Source of the DNA: Bacillus sp. B-jedd
GTDB taxonomy: Bacteria > Bacillota > Bacilli > Bacillales > Cytobacillaceae
DNA length: 64,000 bases
Assembly: GCF_000821085.1 (NCBI RefSeq)
Contig: NZ_CCXR01000001.1
Span: 2,191,001-2,255,000 of the forward strand
Direction: 5' to 3'
Shown: one piece after another, positions 15,273 to 25,485 of the stretch
How the letters are laid out: every line of letters begins with the position of its first letter
How positions within the stretch are numbered: the first letter of the stretch is position 1
The notes under the pieces: model-generated
What the model saw: only the letters and a program-made list of their open reading frames with translations
Database searches by the model: none
Told to the model about the DNA's origin: nothing
Translations under genes and position numbers: made by a program

Positions 15273-15322
15273 TAAAAATAAAATGGCTGTGGGGAATTGC
15301 TCCCTTACAGCCATTTTATTTT
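15273..15322 (-). terminator. Terminator of plsY
   Basis: A long stem, AAAATAAAATGGCTGT with ACAGCCATTTTATTTT, overlaps the plsY stop and has T-runs on both sides. Confidence 0.8.
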
Positions 15323-15895
15323 TGGTTCGGTTTTATTTATGATTCTTTTAATGTTTGCCCTGTGCCTATAGAATACAAAAGTTGCCAGAATAATGACAAT
15401 GACAATCAGCGGGACATCCTGTTCCACGAACAGGGCATACATGACAGCAGCCACCCCGGCTATCATTGAAGAAAGAGATACGTATTTTGTAAGGAAAAGG
15501 GATAATAAAAATACTGTCAGAATAACAAGAAACATTATTGGCACATAAAACAAGAGAACCCCGCCAGAGGTGGCTACTGCCTTTCCGCCGCGAAATCCAG
15601 CGAAAATCGGGTACATATGGCCAATAACAGCAATCATTCCAGGTATTAGCGGGTGGAGGTCCGTACCGCCGATCAGCACTGGAAGGGAAGCTGCCAATGT
15701 CCCTTTTAAAATATCGGCCAGGGTGACGGCAATGCCGGCCTTTACGCCTAAAGTCCTGAATGTATTTGTCCCGCCTAGATTACCGCTTCCAAATTGGCGG
15801 ATATCTTTCTTATAAAAAACCTTGCCGACGATTAGACCGGAAGGAATCGAGCCAAGTAAATAAGCTAGGACACATAGTAAAACCGTTTCTGCCAT
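15305..15895 (-). CDS. plsY: Glycerol-3-phosphate acyltransferase PlsY
   Basis: 196-residue polytopic membrane enzyme transferring acyl groups from acyl-phosphate to glycerol-3-phosphate, the first step of phospholipid synthesis. The three cytosolic PlsY motifs are visible: [25 protein letters not shown], and [12 protein letters not shown]. It starts at ATG 15895 after AAAGGAG. It is the ortholog of B. subtilis yneS and diverges from chrA and yneT-parE-parC; in B. subtilis it is also next to yneT. Confidence 0.95.
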   Translation of the reverse strand: MAETVLLCVLAYLLGSIPSGLIVGKVFYKKDIRQFGSGNLGGTNTFRTLGVKAGIAVTLADILKGTLAASLPVLIGGTDLHPLIPGMIAVIGHMYPIFAGFRGGKAVATSGGVLLFYVPIMFLVILTVFLLSLFLTKYVSLSSMIAGVAAVMYALFVEQDVPLIVIVIILATFVFYRHRANIKRIINKTEPKIKWL

Positions 15896-16085
15896 TCCAA
15901 TTCTCCTTTATCCATATCTGATTCAATCTTTACTTTTAGTTGAAAGTTACACTTTATTGTACCATTTTCTCAATAAAACGCCATATTTCTCTATTAATTT
16001 TTCATCATCGCCAAACAATCCGCGGGACTGGTTAAACATAGTTTGATACGATAGGTTGGACACAGAGAAAGAGAGTGGAATAAAG

Positions 16086-17273
16086 GTGAAAAATGTACAT
16101 AATGAGCAAGGGAAGATATCAACATTACGCGAATTGTTTATAACTTCTTTTAAACTGGGATGTACCTCATTCGGCGGGCCAACCGCTCATATTGGGTATT
16201 TCCACAGAGAGTATGTCCAAAAATTAAAATGGCTGAGTGAAAAAGATTTCACCGAGCTTGTGGCGCTGTGCCAGCTGTTGCCAGGACCGGCAAGCAGTCA
16301 GACAGGCTTTGGCATTGGCGTCAAACGGGCGGGCGTCGCCGGCGGAATCATTTCCTTTCTAGGTTTCACACTCCCATCGTTTGCCATTATGGCTATATTT
16401 GCCCTTTTCCTTAAAGGGATGGACCCTGCAGGGAGCGGATGGCTTCACGGCCTGAAAATTGTCGCGGCAGCGGTTGTTTTTCAAGCTGTTTATTCAATGG
16501 GCAAAAATTTTGCTTCCAAGCCGATTACCGGTAGCATCGCGGTTTTTTCAGCGGTGCTTTTATTCCTGATTCCTTCATCTTTAGCGCAGCTTGGAGCGAT
16601 GGCAGCCTCAGGGATGGCGGGATATTTGTTTATTAAAAAGGATAAACTCCCCCTGCCTGAGGGGAAACCGTTTATGCCGATATCCAAAATAACCGCTTTC
16701 GTTTCGGGCCTGTTGTTTTGTCTTTTATTTTTTGTTTTGCCAGCAATGAACCATTTAGGCTCTGGACTGTCGCTTTTTGATGGTTTTTATAGGAGCGGTG
16801 CTCTTGTTTTTGGCGGGGGGCATGTTGTCCTGCCTCTTCTTGAAAGGGAATTTGTCTCTGGCGGGCTTGTTTCGAAGGCGGATTTTTTGGCAGGTTATGG
16901 AGTTGTCCAGGCAATGCCTGGACCGCTGTTTACTTTTGCTTCATTTCTTGGGGCTGCCATCAGCGGATGGACAGGGGCTATTTTAGCGACAGCAGCTATT
17001 TTTACACCTGGCTTTTTACTTCTTTTGGCTGTTCTGCCTTTTTGGGGAAAAATCCGCTCCAATCCTTCTGTCCAATCTGCCATTATGGGTATGAATGCTG
17101 CTGTTGTGGGGCTCCTTGCCGCAGCTTTATACGACCCGATCCTGACCGATTCGATCACTTCAAAGACTGACATGGCGTTGTTTGCCGTTTATTTCGGGTT
17201 AATGGTGTTTTGGAAGGCGCCTCCTTGGCTGGTCGTTTTAGCAGGGGCAATAACCGGTTTTTTCTTGCTCTAA
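16086..17273 (+). CDS. chrA: Chromate transporter ChrA, two-domain form
   Basis: Polytopic protein of 395 residues with two CHR domains. The first carries SFKLGCTSFGGPTAHIGY and QLLPGPASSQ; the second carries YRSGALVFGGGHVVLPLL and AMPGPLFTFASFLG. The repeated F-GG and PGP motifs mark the long ChrA type, which exports chromate by proton exchange; some relatives move other anions. I place the start at GTG 16086, seven bases after GAGTGG; a TTG ten codons upstream has no ribosome site. No chrR-type reductase or regulator is adjacent. Confidence 0.88.
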   Translation: MKNVHNEQGKISTLRELFITSFKLGCTSFGGPTAHIGYFHREYVQKLKWLSEKDFTELVALCQLLPGPASSQTGFGIGVKRAGVAGGIISFLGFTLPSFAIMAIFALFLKGMDPAGSGWLHGLKIVAAAVVFQAVYSMGKNFASKPITGSIAVFSAVLLFLIPSSLAQLGAMAASGMAGYLFIKKDKLPLPEGKPFMPISKITAFVSGLLFCLLFFVLPAMNHLGSGLSLFDGFYRSGALVFGGGHVVLPLLEREFVSGGLVSKADFLAGYGVVQAMPGPLFTFASFLGAAISGWTGAILATAAIFTPGFLLLLAVLPFWGKIRSNPSVQSAIMGMNAAVVGLLAAALYDPILTDSITSKTDMALFAVYFGLMVFWKAPPWLVVLAGAITGFFLL

Positions 17274-17355
17274 ATTTGGTTTGAAAGCAAATAAATGGGT
17301 ATTTCTCCATTATCAAGGTAAACTATATATATGATAAGAGCAGGAGGGACTACTC

Positions 17356-17766
17356 ATGATCGAAAATCCCAGCCGTGAAGAAATTAAAGACATTCTAAAA
17401 AAAGCCAAGCGTATTGCGGTAGTTGGATTGAGTGATAATCCAACAAAAATTTCTTATGTGGTTTCCGAGGTTATGCAAAGAGCCGGTTATGAAATCATTC
17501 CAGTAAACCCTCAGATAGAGGAAGCTCTAGGGGAAAAGGCTGTTCCAAGCCTCAGGGAAATTGAAGGGCATGTCGATATCGTAAATGTTTTTCGCCGCCC
17601 CGAATACTTGCCGGAAGTGGCCAAGGAGTTCGCGGACATTGATGCAGATGTTTTCTGGGCACAGCTTGGCATCGCAAATGAAGAAACATATCAATTTTTG
17701 AAGGAAAAAGGCTATACTGTCGTAATGGATAAATGCATCAAAGTTGAATTGGCCATGATTCAATAA
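17356..17766 (+). CDS. yneT: CoA-binding domain protein YneT
   Basis: 136 residues forming one Rossmann CoA-binding domain (IAVVGLSDNPTKISYVV, then YEIIPVNP, then VDIVNVFRRPEYLPEV, then FWAQLGIANEE), the fold seen in succinyl-CoA synthetase alpha. It has no ligase domain and probably binds CoA or a nucleotide; the role is unknown. The start at ATG 17356 follows GCAGGAGG. It lies just before parE-parC, as in B. subtilis, but has its own terminator. Confidence 0.88.
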   Translation: MIENPSREEIKDILKKAKRIAVVGLSDNPTKISYVVSEVMQRAGYEIIPVNPQIEEALGEKAVPSLREIEGHVDIVNVFRRPEYLPEVAKEFADIDADVFWAQLGIANEETYQFLKEKGYTVVMDKCIKVELAMIQ

Positions 17767-17777
17767 TCTTGTAATAT

Positions 17778-17799
17778 AGGCTGCCCTTGGGCAGCTTTT
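17778..17799 (+). terminator. Terminator of yneT
   Basis: GCTGCCC-tt-GGGCAGC then TTTTG. Confidence 0.8.
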
Positions 17800-17942
17800 G
17801 TTTTTGCTCACACAAAAAATTGGCCAAATCAATGTTTTTTTACGGTTTTTAGCCGATTTTTTGCAGAACGCATTTGCCAAAATGAAATAAATCGATACAA
17901 TAAAGCATAGACGGAAGGGCAAGTTATGGTAAAATTAACTTA

Positions 17943-17956
17943 CGAACACTTGTTCA
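17943..17956 (+). promoter_or_regulatory. Candidate LexA (SOS) box of parE-parC
   Basis: CGAACACTTGTTCA fits the Bacillus SOS box CGAAC-N4-GTTCG at nine of ten fixed bases. It overlaps a possible -35 (TTGTTC) with TATATG 18 bases further. parE-parC is a reported LexA target in B. subtilis. The remainder of the 282-base gap is AT-rich. Confidence 0.65.
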
Positions 17957-18048
17957 CTATACCATTATACTTCTATATGTATATAAAAAAATGATTTATG
18001 AAGAAGGCAATATTTCGTCCTTTGGCATTTTACGAAAGGGGAATTTTA

Positions 18049-20037
18049 GTGGCAGCAAACCAACAAGTTTTTAACTATGATGATGATGCCATCCAGGTTC
18101 TTGAAGGGCTTGAAGCAGTCAGGAAACGGCCGGGCATGTACATCGGAAGTACTGATTCCAGGGGTCTCCACCATCTGGTATACGAAATAGTCGACAACTC
18201 GATCGATGAGGCACTCGCGGGTTACGGCAAAGAAATCACTGTTAAAATCCATAAAGATAATTCAATCAGTGTTATTGATAAAGGCCGCGGGATGCCTACA
18301 GGTATGCATAAACTGGGCAAGCCGACTCCCGAAGTCATATTGACAATCCTCCATGCCGGCGGAAAATTTGGCCAAGGCGGCTACAAGACGAGCGGGGGAC
18401 TGCATGGAGTAGGTGCATCGGTCGTCAATGCTTTATCGGAATGGCTGGTCGTCACTATAAAAAGGGACGGCTTTATTTACGAACAAAAATTCATCAACGG
18501 CGGCAAACCCGAAACGACGCTTGAAAAGATCGGGAAAACTAACCAAACCGGAACAACCATTCACTTCAAGCCAGATCCAGCGATTTTCTCCGCCACAGCC
18601 TATAATTTCGAAACATTGAGTGAGCGGCTGAGAGAATCTGCTTTTTTGCTTAAAGGAATGAAAATTAACATAATCGATGATCGGAATGGCGTACAGGAAA
18701 CATTCCATTACGAAAATGGAATCGAAGCTTTTGTTGAGTATTTGAATGAAGGAAAAGAAGTGTTGCATCCAGTCGTAAGCTTTGAAGGAATTCACAGCGA
18801 TATTGAAGTTGAGTTCGCCTTCCAATTTAACGACGGTTACTCCGAGAACGTCCTTTCCTTCGTCAATAACGTCCGCACAAAAGACGGCGGCACGCATGAA
18901 GCGGGTTCAAAAACAGCCATGACAAGGATTTTCAACGATTATGCCCGCAAAATCGGCCTTTTGAAGGAAAAGGACAAAAACCTTGATGGCGCCGATATCC
19001 GCGAAGGCCTTTCCGCAATCATTTCTGTCCGGATTCCAGAGGGACTCCTTCAGTTCGAAGGCCAGACAAAGAGCAAACTTGGGACAAGCGAAGCGAGGTC
19101 GGCAGTCGATTCGGTCGTTTCCGAACATCTATCCTACTTCCTTGAGGAAAATCCTGATATCAGTTCTTTACTGATTAAAAAGTCCATCAAGGCCTATCAG
19201 GCAAGGGAGGCAGCACGAAAGGCCCGGGAAGAAGCAAGGAGCGGCAAAAAACGGAAACGTTCTGATGCCGTGCTATCGGGTAAGCTGACTCCGGCTCAAT
19301 CCAGGAATCCTCAGAAAAATGAACTTTATCTTGTCGAGGGTGATTCTGCGGGCGGCTCCGCGAAACAAGGCCGTGACCGCCGTTTTCAAGCTGTCCTGCC
19401 GCTTAGGGGTAAAGTCATTAATACAGAGAAAGCAAAGCTCCAGGATATATTTAAAAACGAAGAAATCAATACGATTATCCATGCCATCGGCGGGGGAGTC
19501 GGAAATGATTTCAATCTTGAAGACATCAATTATGACAAAGTCATTATTATGACGGATGCCGATACAGATGGCGCCCACATCCAGGTCCTCCTGCTCACTT
19601 TCTTCTTTCGTTATATGAAACCTCTTGTGGAAGAAGGAAGGGTTTTCATCGCCCTGCCTCCGCTTTATAAGGTAAGTAAAGGAACGGGCAAAAAAGAAGT
19701 CATTGAATATGCTTGGAACGAAGATGAGCTTCAGACAGCCATGAAAAAGGTGGGTAAGGGCTACATCATCCAGCGCTATAAAGGCCTTGGGGAAATGAAC
19801 GCCGACCAGCTTTGGGAAACGACAATGGATCCTGAAACAAGGACTCTCATCCGGGTGAAAATAGATGATCTTGCACGGGCTGAAAGAAGAGTCACAACGC
19901 TCATGGGGGACAAAGTAGAACCCCGGCGCAAATGGATTGAGTCCAATGTCGCATTTGGCTTAGAGGAAGAGGCTGAGCTTGATACGATTCTTGATAATGA
20001 AAATATTACCGTAGCCGAGGAGGGAACAGGGCAATGA
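18049..20037 (+). CDS. parE: DNA topoisomerase IV subunit B
   Basis: ATPase subunit of topoisomerase IV, which separates replicated chromosomes. The 662-residue protein has the GHKL ATP site ([10 protein letters not shown], then GRGMPTG, then [14 protein letters not shown]) and the TOPRIM motifs [14 protein letters not shown] and DADTDGAH. Start at GTG 18049, seven bases after AAAGGGG; the frame is open a further 17 codons upstream without family similarity. The stop overlaps the parC start by four bases (ATGA), so the two subunits are translationally coupled. Confidence 0.96.
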   Translation: MAANQQVFNYDDDAIQVLEGLEAVRKRPGMYIGSTDSRGLHHLVYEIVDNSIDEALAGYGKEITVKIHKDNSISVIDKGRGMPTGMHKLGKPTPEVILTILHAGGKFGQGGYKTSGGLHGVGASVVNALSEWLVVTIKRDGFIYEQKFINGGKPETTLEKIGKTNQTGTTIHFKPDPAIFSATAYNFETLSERLRESAFLLKGMKINIIDDRNGVQETFHYENGIEAFVEYLNEGKEVLHPVVSFEGIHSDIEVEFAFQFNDGYSENVLSFVNNVRTKDGGTHEAGSKTAMTRIFNDYARKIGLLKEKDKNLDGADIREGLSAIISVRIPEGLLQFEGQTKSKLGTSEARSAVDSVVSEHLSYFLEENPDISSLLIKKSIKAYQAREAARKAREEARSGKKRKRSDAVLSGKLTPAQSRNPQKNELYLVEGDSAGGSAKQGRDRRFQAVLPLRGKVINTEKAKLQDIFKNEEINTIIHAIGGGVGNDFNLEDINYDKVIIMTDADTDGAHIQVLLLTFFFRYMKPLVEEGRVFIALPPLYKVSKGTGKKEVIEYAWNEDELQTAMKKVGKGYIIQRYKGLGEMNADQLWETTMDPETRTLIRVKIDDLARAERRVTTLMGDKVEPRRKWIESNVAFGLEEEAELDTILDNENITVAEEGTGQ

Positions 20038-22469
20038 GTATGACAGAAAAGTTCCGTGACCTTCCTCTTGAAGATGTCCTTGGTGACAGGTTTGGAAGAT
20101 ACAGCAAATATATTATCCAGGAAAGGGCCCTTCCTGATGCGCGGGATGGATTGAAACCCGTCCAGCGCCGTATTTTATACGCCATGCATGTTGAGGGCAA
20201 CACTCATGAAAAAGGCTTCCGGAAGTCCGCTAAAACAGTCGGGAATGTAATAGGCAATTACCATCCACACGGTGACACTTCCGTTTACGAGGCAATGGTG
20301 CGGATGAGCCAGGACTGGAAGGTACGCAATGTCCTAGTGGAAATGCACGGAAACAACGGCAGTGTGGACGGCGACCCTCCAGCGGCGATGCGTTATACGG
20401 AAGCAAGGCTTTCGGCCATTGCAACAGAACTTCTAAGGGACATTGAAAAACAGACAGTTGATTTCATTCCAAACTTTGATGATACTTCGAGCGAACCGAC
20501 CGTTTTGCCGGCCATGTTCCCGAACTTGCTCGTCAATGGTTCGACCGGTATATCGGCAGGTTATGCCACTGACATCCCACCGCACCATCTCGGCGAGGTC
20601 ATTGATGGGGTCATCATGAGGATGGATAACCCGAATGCAAGCATAGAAGAGCTTATGACCGTCATAAAGGGGCCGGATTTCCCTACCGGCGGCATCATCC
20701 AGGGTATTGAAGGAATTAAAAAGGCATACGAAACAGGCAGAGGGAAAATCATCGTCCGCAGCAAGGCGGAAATTGAAGACATCCGGGGCGGAAGGCAGCA
20801 AATCGTCATCACCGAGCTCCCATATGATGTCAACAAAGCAAACCTTGTGAAAAAGATGGATGAGTTCAGGCTAGACCGGAAGCTTGAAGGCATCTCCGAA
20901 ATCCGCGATGAAACAGACCGGACAGGCCTGAGGATTGTGATTGAATTAAGGAAAGACGCTGATGCATCAGGAGTTTTGAACTTTTTATATAAAAACAGCG
21001 ACCTGCAGGTATCCTATAATTTCAATATGGTAGCAATTCATGGCAAACGGCCGGTCCTGATGGGCTTAAGGGAATTGCTTGACGCCTATATCGGACATCA
21101 AAAGGAAGTCGTTACACGGCGATCCACCTACGAATTGAAAAAGGCGCGGGAACGGCAGCATATCGTGGAAGGGCTGATGAAGGCACTTTCCATTCTAGAT
21201 CAGGTCATCGCCACGATCAGGGCTTCCAAAGACAAACGGAATGCCAAGGATAACCTGATTGCCCAGTTCTCCTTTACGGAGCCCCAGGCAGAAGCCATTG
21301 TTTCGTTACAGCTTTACCGCCTGACCAATACGGACATCACCGCCCTCCAAAAGGAAGCGGAAGAGCTCGCAACAAAAATAAGTGAATTAACCTCCATTCT
21401 TGAAAGCGAAAAGAAGCTTTTATCAGTCATAAAGAAAGATTTAAAGGATGTAAAGAAACGCTTTGCTGATGCAAGAAGATCAAGAATTGAAGCGGAGATT
21501 GAAGAACTGAAAATTAACCTTGAAGTCATGGTTCCAAGCGAAGATGTCATCGTGACCGTCACAAAAGAAGGTTATATTAAAAGGACTAGCCTTCGTTCAT
21601 TTTCAGCGTCGAATGGCCAGGATCTTGCCATGAAGGATTCCGACAGGCTTTTCGCACAGCTTGATATGAACACGAAGGATGTCTTAATCCTGTTTACAAG
21701 CAAAGGGAATTACCTGTATTTGCCCGTCCATGAACTTCCTGATATCCGTTGGAAGGATATGGGCCAGCACGTTGCCAATATCATTCCAATCGAACGAGAT
21801 GAGGAAATCATCAAAGCCCTTCCAATCCAATCATTTGAAAATGAATCATATCTCGTTTTCATTACAAAGAACGGAATGGTCAAGAAGACAGAGTTGAAGC
21901 TCTATCAGGCCCAGCGCTACTCAAAGCCGCTAACAGCCATCAACTTGAAAGGGAACGATACCTTAATCGATGTCCACGTCACCGACGGACAGCAAGACGT
22001 ATTCCTCGTTTCCAATTTTGGTTATGCCCTTTGGTTTGCGGAGGATGAAATCAGCCCGATAGGTGTCAGGGCCGCCGGTGTGAAAGGGATGAACCTAAAG
22101 GATGGAGACTATGTCGCAGGAGGAAAGGTTCTGAGTCCTGAAGGCAAGGAGTCCATCATCGTCGTTACACAGCGGGGCGCCATTAAGAAAATGAGGTTGA
22201 AGGAGTTCGAAAAAGCCGCGCGGGCGAAACGCGGTGTAGTTGTCTTAAGGGAATTAAAATCGAACCCTCACAGAGTGGCAGGCATTGAAGCCGCACTGGA
22301 ACCAGACCTGCTGTTTATTTTGACGGAAAAAGGCGAGGTTGTGGAAGTTAACACAAACAGCCTAAAATACAGCGATCGGTACTCCAACGGATCCTTTATT
22401 ATCGATGAAGGAGAATCCGGGAGGGTTACTTCCCTTTGGAAGAAAACAGTCGGCCAGGAACAAGGATAA
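20034..22469 (+). CDS. parC: DNA topoisomerase IV subunit A
   Basis: Breakage-reunion subunit, 811 residues. The catalytic tyrosine is Y121 in [10 protein letters not shown]. The quinolone region reads [11 protein letters not shown], so Thr82 stands where Ser80 is typical in Staphylococcus ParC, while the acidic residue (E86) is kept. The C-terminal beta-pinwheel blades are recognisable ([26 protein letters not shown]). It is coupled to parE by a four-base overlap and closed by a strong terminator. Confidence 0.96.
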   Translation: MSMTEKFRDLPLEDVLGDRFGRYSKYIIQERALPDARDGLKPVQRRILYAMHVEGNTHEKGFRKSAKTVGNVIGNYHPHGDTSVYEAMVRMSQDWKVRNVLVEMHGNNGSVDGDPPAAMRYTEARLSAIATELLRDIEKQTVDFIPNFDDTSSEPTVLPAMFPNLLVNGSTGISAGYATDIPPHHLGEVIDGVIMRMDNPNASIEELMTVIKGPDFPTGGIIQGIEGIKKAYETGRGKIIVRSKAEIEDIRGGRQQIVITELPYDVNKANLVKKMDEFRLDRKLEGISEIRDETDRTGLRIVIELRKDADASGVLNFLYKNSDLQVSYNFNMVAIHGKRPVLMGLRELLDAYIGHQKEVVTRRSTYELKKARERQHIVEGLMKALSILDQVIATIRASKDKRNAKDNLIAQFSFTEPQAEAIVSLQLYRLTNTDITALQKEAEELATKISELTSILESEKKLLSVIKKDLKDVKKRFADARRSRIEAEIEELKINLEVMVPSEDVIVTVTKEGYIKRTSLRSFSASNGQDLAMKDSDRLFAQLDMNTKDVLILFTSKGNYLYLPVHELPDIRWKDMGQHVANIIPIERDEEIIKALPIQSFENESYLVFITKNGMVKKTELKLYQAQRYSKPLTAINLKGNDTLIDVHVTDGQQDVFLVSNFGYALWFAEDEISPIGVRAAGVKGMNLKDGDYVAGGKVLSPEGKESIIVVTQRGAIKKMRLKEFEKAARAKRGVVVLRELKSNPHRVAGIEAALEPDLLFILTEKGEVVEVNTNSLKYSDRYSNGSFIIDEGESGRVTSLWKKTVGQEQG

Positions 22470-22477
22470 TCATTTGA

Positions 22478-22513
22478 AACAGGCTGCCATCAGGGCAGCC
22501 TGTTCTTTTTTCT
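22478..22513 (+). terminator. Terminator of parE-parC
   Basis: AACAGGCTGCC pairs perfectly with GGCAGCCTGTT, followed by CTTTTTT. Confidence 0.9.
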
Positions 22514-22618
22514 CATATTACGACATTTCATGACAAAATTATGACAATTATTCTAGTAATATTTCAGTCAATTTATTATACTGTTTAGTAATACAGAAAG
22601 TTAGAGGAGGCTATTTTA

Positions 22619-23317
22619 TTGTACTGTCCAAATTGTCATACGTTAAATGAAGAAGATGCCCGCTTTTGCAGTAAATGTGGGGAATACCTTGAAAAGAAAG
22701 ATCCAGAGGTGTGCCCAGACTGCGGAGCCACCCGTAAATCCGGTGAGGCTTTCTGTACAAGCTGCGGGTTCAAATTCAGCGAGCCTTCAACTGAACAAAT
22801 TTCCAGTCCTCCCACACCCGTTCAACAGCAAACTGATTACGCAATCCCCGAGCAGCAGGTTGTAACAAGCGCGAATACCCCTCAATTTGGATCACCGGGC
22901 TATACCATTTACTCCAATGAACAAGTCAAATTCGCGGGTTTTGGTCTTCGCTTCGTCGCTTTGATTCTAGATTCCATCATCCTTTCAATTGCTGGAGGTA
23001 TCATAGGAGCCATTTTCATGATATCCGAAGGTGAACTCGGTTCAACATTATTGTCATTTGTGATTGGTTTAGCTTATAAAGCAGGCCTTGAAGGTTCCTC
23101 CAAACAGGCTACACTTGGAAAAATGGTCCTCGGCATAAAAGTCATCGGCCCGGACGGAGGCAGGATCAGCTACGGAAGAGCCATTGGCAGATATTTCGCC
23201 AATTTCCTATCCGCGATTACTCTCTTCATCGGTTATCTGATGGCCGCCTTTACAAAAGAAAAACGCGCGCTGCATGACTTTGTGGCGGGTACTTACGTTG
23301 TTAAAGTTAATAAGTAA
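22619..23317 (+). CDS. Double zinc-ribbon, RDD-family membrane protein
   Basis: 232 residues. Two zinc ribbons at about 3-22 (CPNC then CSKC) and 34-54 (CPDC then CTSC) are followed by a low-complexity Gln/Pro linker, then an RDD domain from about residue 100 with GLRFVALILDSIIL, two or three membrane helices, and LGKMVLGIKVIG. The ribbons would sit in the cytosol. RDD proteins are implicated in ion exchange or regulation, but the function is unknown here. Start TTG 22619 lies eight bases after GAGGAGG. Confidence 0.85.
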   Translation: MYCPNCHTLNEEDARFCSKCGEYLEKKDPEVCPDCGATRKSGEAFCTSCGFKFSEPSTEQISSPPTPVQQQTDYAIPEQQVVTSANTPQFGSPGYTIYSNEQVKFAGFGLRFVALILDSIILSIAGGIIGAIFMISEGELGSTLLSFVIGLAYKAGLEGSSKQATLGKMVLGIKVIGPDGGRISYGRAIGRYFANFLSAITLFIGYLMAAFTKEKRALHDFVAGTYVVKVNK

Positions 23318-23323
23318 AAAACG

Positions 23324-23354
23324 AAAACCCTTTCCTTGTGAAAGGGTTTTTTTT
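23324..23354 (+). terminator. Terminator of the zinc-ribbon/RDD gene
   Basis: AACCCTTTC pairs with GAAAGGGTT, followed by a run of T. Confidence 0.85.
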
Positions 23355-23447
23355 GCCCAAAAACAACCCGTTTAGGCACTTGTCACAAAAAAGTACGGAA
23401 AGCATACGATATATCACTAAAGGTTGAGAGGAAGGAGCGGGAGATAT

Positions 23448-23921
23448 TTGAATGAGTTCAATCCTTCAAAACTGACAGTTACCTATATTGCGCCCATTAC
23501 GCCATTCCGGCCGCTGGAGGGGAGAAAATACACACTTACCCATTCAGACACTACCGGCAAGCTGTTTTTAACCATCGGCCCTGAATATAGCTTTTCCAGT
23601 ACGAAAACAAGGGACGAAGTAAAGGCCGAATGGAACCAAAGCATGGGTGAATATTCTTTATGCGGCCGCGTTTATATAAGTGGCGGTGAGTTTGATGAAC
23701 AGTATTCGAAAGTGCGCTTTATGATTTTCAAGAAAGAATTAAAACTGGCACTGACCGCCATTGTTTATGGCGATCAAGTATTCTACAGTTGCTTCCCATG
23801 GCTGCTGGACGCCCCTATTTATATAAAATTCGAATCAATTTATCCTGAATTCCAGAAGGTCCATTATTATGGTACACCAAGGCAATACTTATCTGCCGCC
23901 CAAAAGCAGGGAATTAAATAG
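23448..23921 (+). CDS. Staygreen (SGR)-family protein
   Basis: About 157 residues. The pattern FNPSKLTVTYIAPITPFRPLEGRKYTLTHSDTTG, then FLTIGPEYS, RDEVKAEW, F-KELKLAL-AI-YGD, and DAPIYIKFES-YPEF-KVHYYG matches what I know of the staygreen domain, known in plants as Mg-dechelatase acting on chlorophyll a. Homologs occur in non-photosynthetic Firmicutes, where the substrate is unknown. I prefer TTG 23448, close behind GGAGCGGGAG; a TTG eight codons upstream is the alternative. It stands alone with its own terminator. Confidence 0.8.
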   Translation: MNEFNPSKLTVTYIAPITPFRPLEGRKYTLTHSDTTGKLFLTIGPEYSFSSTKTRDEVKAEWNQSMGEYSLCGRVYISGGEFDEQYSKVRFMIFKKELKLALTAIVYGDQVFYSCFPWLLDAPIYIKFESIYPEFQKVHYYGTPRQYLSAAQKQGIK

Positions 23922-23957
23922 CGTGCCTGTATATAAGCAGGTACGCTATTTATTTTT
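23920..23957 (+). terminator. Terminator of the staygreen-family gene
   Basis: AGCGTGCCTG pairs with CAGGTACGCT, followed by ATTTATTTTT. Confidence 0.75.
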
Positions 23958-24052
23958 GTTTAACTCCAATAGGGGATAGCATTAGATTGAAAGTGAATTT
24001 TAAAATACATAGATTTCAAAAAAGCGGGTATAAACCGGAAAAGAGAGAGAAA

Positions 24053-24066
24053 TGATTCCGCTTTCA
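24053..24066 (+). promoter_or_regulatory. Candidate cre site before the sugar ABC operon
   Basis: TGATTCCGCTTTCA keeps the TG, CG and CA positions and the TTT half of the cre consensus, with two mismatches. It lies 25 bases before the binding-protein start, where CcpA would block transcription. Confidence 0.45.
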
Positions 24067-24091
24067 AAATAAATAATAAAGGAGAGTTTTT

Positions 24092-25393
24092 ATGCTAAAG
24101 AAAAGAAGATTTATTGCAGTCTTATCTTCCACGGCGCTTGCGCTTAGTTTAGCAGCCTGCCAATCTTCGACCGACAGTTCTGGCAGTAAAACTGAAAAAG
24201 AGAAAAAAGAAGATGGGGATAAGGTTGTAACGATTACATATGCCCGAGGCGCGGATACTACGGGAAGTACTGAAAAGTTAATTAAGGCGTTTGAAGATTC
24301 ACATCCGAATATCAAAGTTGAATACCAGGAAATGCCGAATAGCAGCGGACAGCAGCATGATCAGTATGTAACGGCATTCAGCTCAAAAAGTGATGAGATA
24401 GATGTTTTTGACGCTGACGTTGTCTGGCCTGCTGAGTTTGCTCAAGCAAACTACGCGCTGGAACTTGACAGATTGATTGATAAAGATGGCATTAACATGG
24501 ATGACTATTTCCCAGCAACTGTACAGGCCGGGAAATTTGGAGGCAAACAGTGGGCCATGCCGAAATATATGGATGCGGGACTCCTTTATTACCGGACTGA
24601 CGTAGTTAAAAGCCCTCCGAAAACATGGGACGAGCTAATAGCTGCCGCGAAGGATGGCCAAAGCAAGGAAGGGACTAAATTCGGTTTTGCCCTACAGGCG
24701 AACCAGTACGAAGGCCTTGTAGTGAATGCGATTGAGTTCATCGCTTCCTATGGCGGACAAGTTATTGATGAAAACAATAAAGTTGTTATTGATAGCCCTG
24801 AATCGGTGAAGGGTCTGTCCAAAATGGTGGAGGTTGTTAATTCAGGCATTACCCCAAATAACATTTTGACTTTTACCGAACCGGAAACGGAAACAGCTTT
24901 TATTGAAGGTCAAACCGTTCTTGCCAGGAACTGGCCATATATGTCTAAATCCGCAGCTGATAAGGAGCGTTCAAAGGTTCTTGATAAAGTCGGTTATTCT
25001 GTACTACCGGCAGGAGATAAAGGCTCTGCCTCAACTCTCGGCGGCTATATGACGATGATCAATCGTTATACTGATGAGCCTGAGGCGGCATGGGAGTTTG
25101 TTAAATGGATGACCGGCAAAGAAGGCCAGATGATTTCTGCAACAGAGGGCGGCCGGGCGCCAACACTGAAAGCTTTATATGACGATGAAAAAGTTAAGCA
25201 GGCGGCACCATTGTTCGGAAATGAGGAATTTGTCAAAGTTCTTCACAGTGCTGTTCCAAGACCGGTAACGCCAAATTATCCAAAAATCTCGGATATTATG
25301 CAAATTGAAATTTCAAAAGCATTAACAAAAAAGATAACGCCTGAAGAAGCGGTTAAGAATATGCAAAAGAAAATGGAAGAGGCATTGCAGTAA
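24092..25393 (+). CDS. Carbohydrate ABC transporter, substrate-binding lipoprotein
   Basis: 433 residues with a signal peptide and lipobox LSLAAC (Cys near residue 23), then a Ser/Lys-rich linker and a type-I-importer binding fold of the maltose/trehalose/oligosaccharide group (RGADTTGSTEKLIKAFE, then ALELDRLIDKDG, ending KWMTGKEGQ). It captures sugar outside the membrane for the two permeases downstream. The GH15 enzyme in the same unit suggests an alpha-linked glucose oligosaccharide. A terminator after this gene probably makes it more abundant than the permeases. Confidence 0.9.
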   Translation: MLKKRRFIAVLSSTALALSLAACQSSTDSSGSKTEKEKKEDGDKVVTITYARGADTTGSTEKLIKAFEDSHPNIKVEYQEMPNSSGQQHDQYVTAFSSKSDEIDVFDADVVWPAEFAQANYALELDRLIDKDGINMDDYFPATVQAGKFGGKQWAMPKYMDAGLLYYRTDVVKSPPKTWDELIAAAKDGQSKEGTKFGFALQANQYEGLVVNAIEFIASYGGQVIDENNKVVIDSPESVKGLSKMVEVVNSGITPNNILTFTEPETETAFIEGQTVLARNWPYMSKSAADKERSKVLDKVGYSVLPAGDKGSASTLGGYMTMINRYTDEPEAAWEFVKWMTGKEGQMISATEGGRAPTLKALYDDEKVKQAAPLFGNEEFVKVLHSAVPRPVTPNYPKISDIMQIEISKALTKKITPEEAVKNMQKKMEEALQ

Positions 25394-25401
25394 AGAGGGA
25401 A

Positions 25402-25434
25402 AGGTGGGTGTCAATCGCACCCGCCTCTTTTTTA
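25402..25434 (+). terminator. Intra-operon terminator after the binding-protein gene
   Basis: AGGTGGGTG pairs with CACCCGCCT (one G-T pair), followed by CTTTTTT. It lies between the binding-protein and permease genes, so it is likely a partial terminator. Confidence 0.75.
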
Positions 25435-25485
25435 TAGGGCAGAAGGGTTGTTAACAAGATATTTAATAGAGAGCGGGTGTACAAT

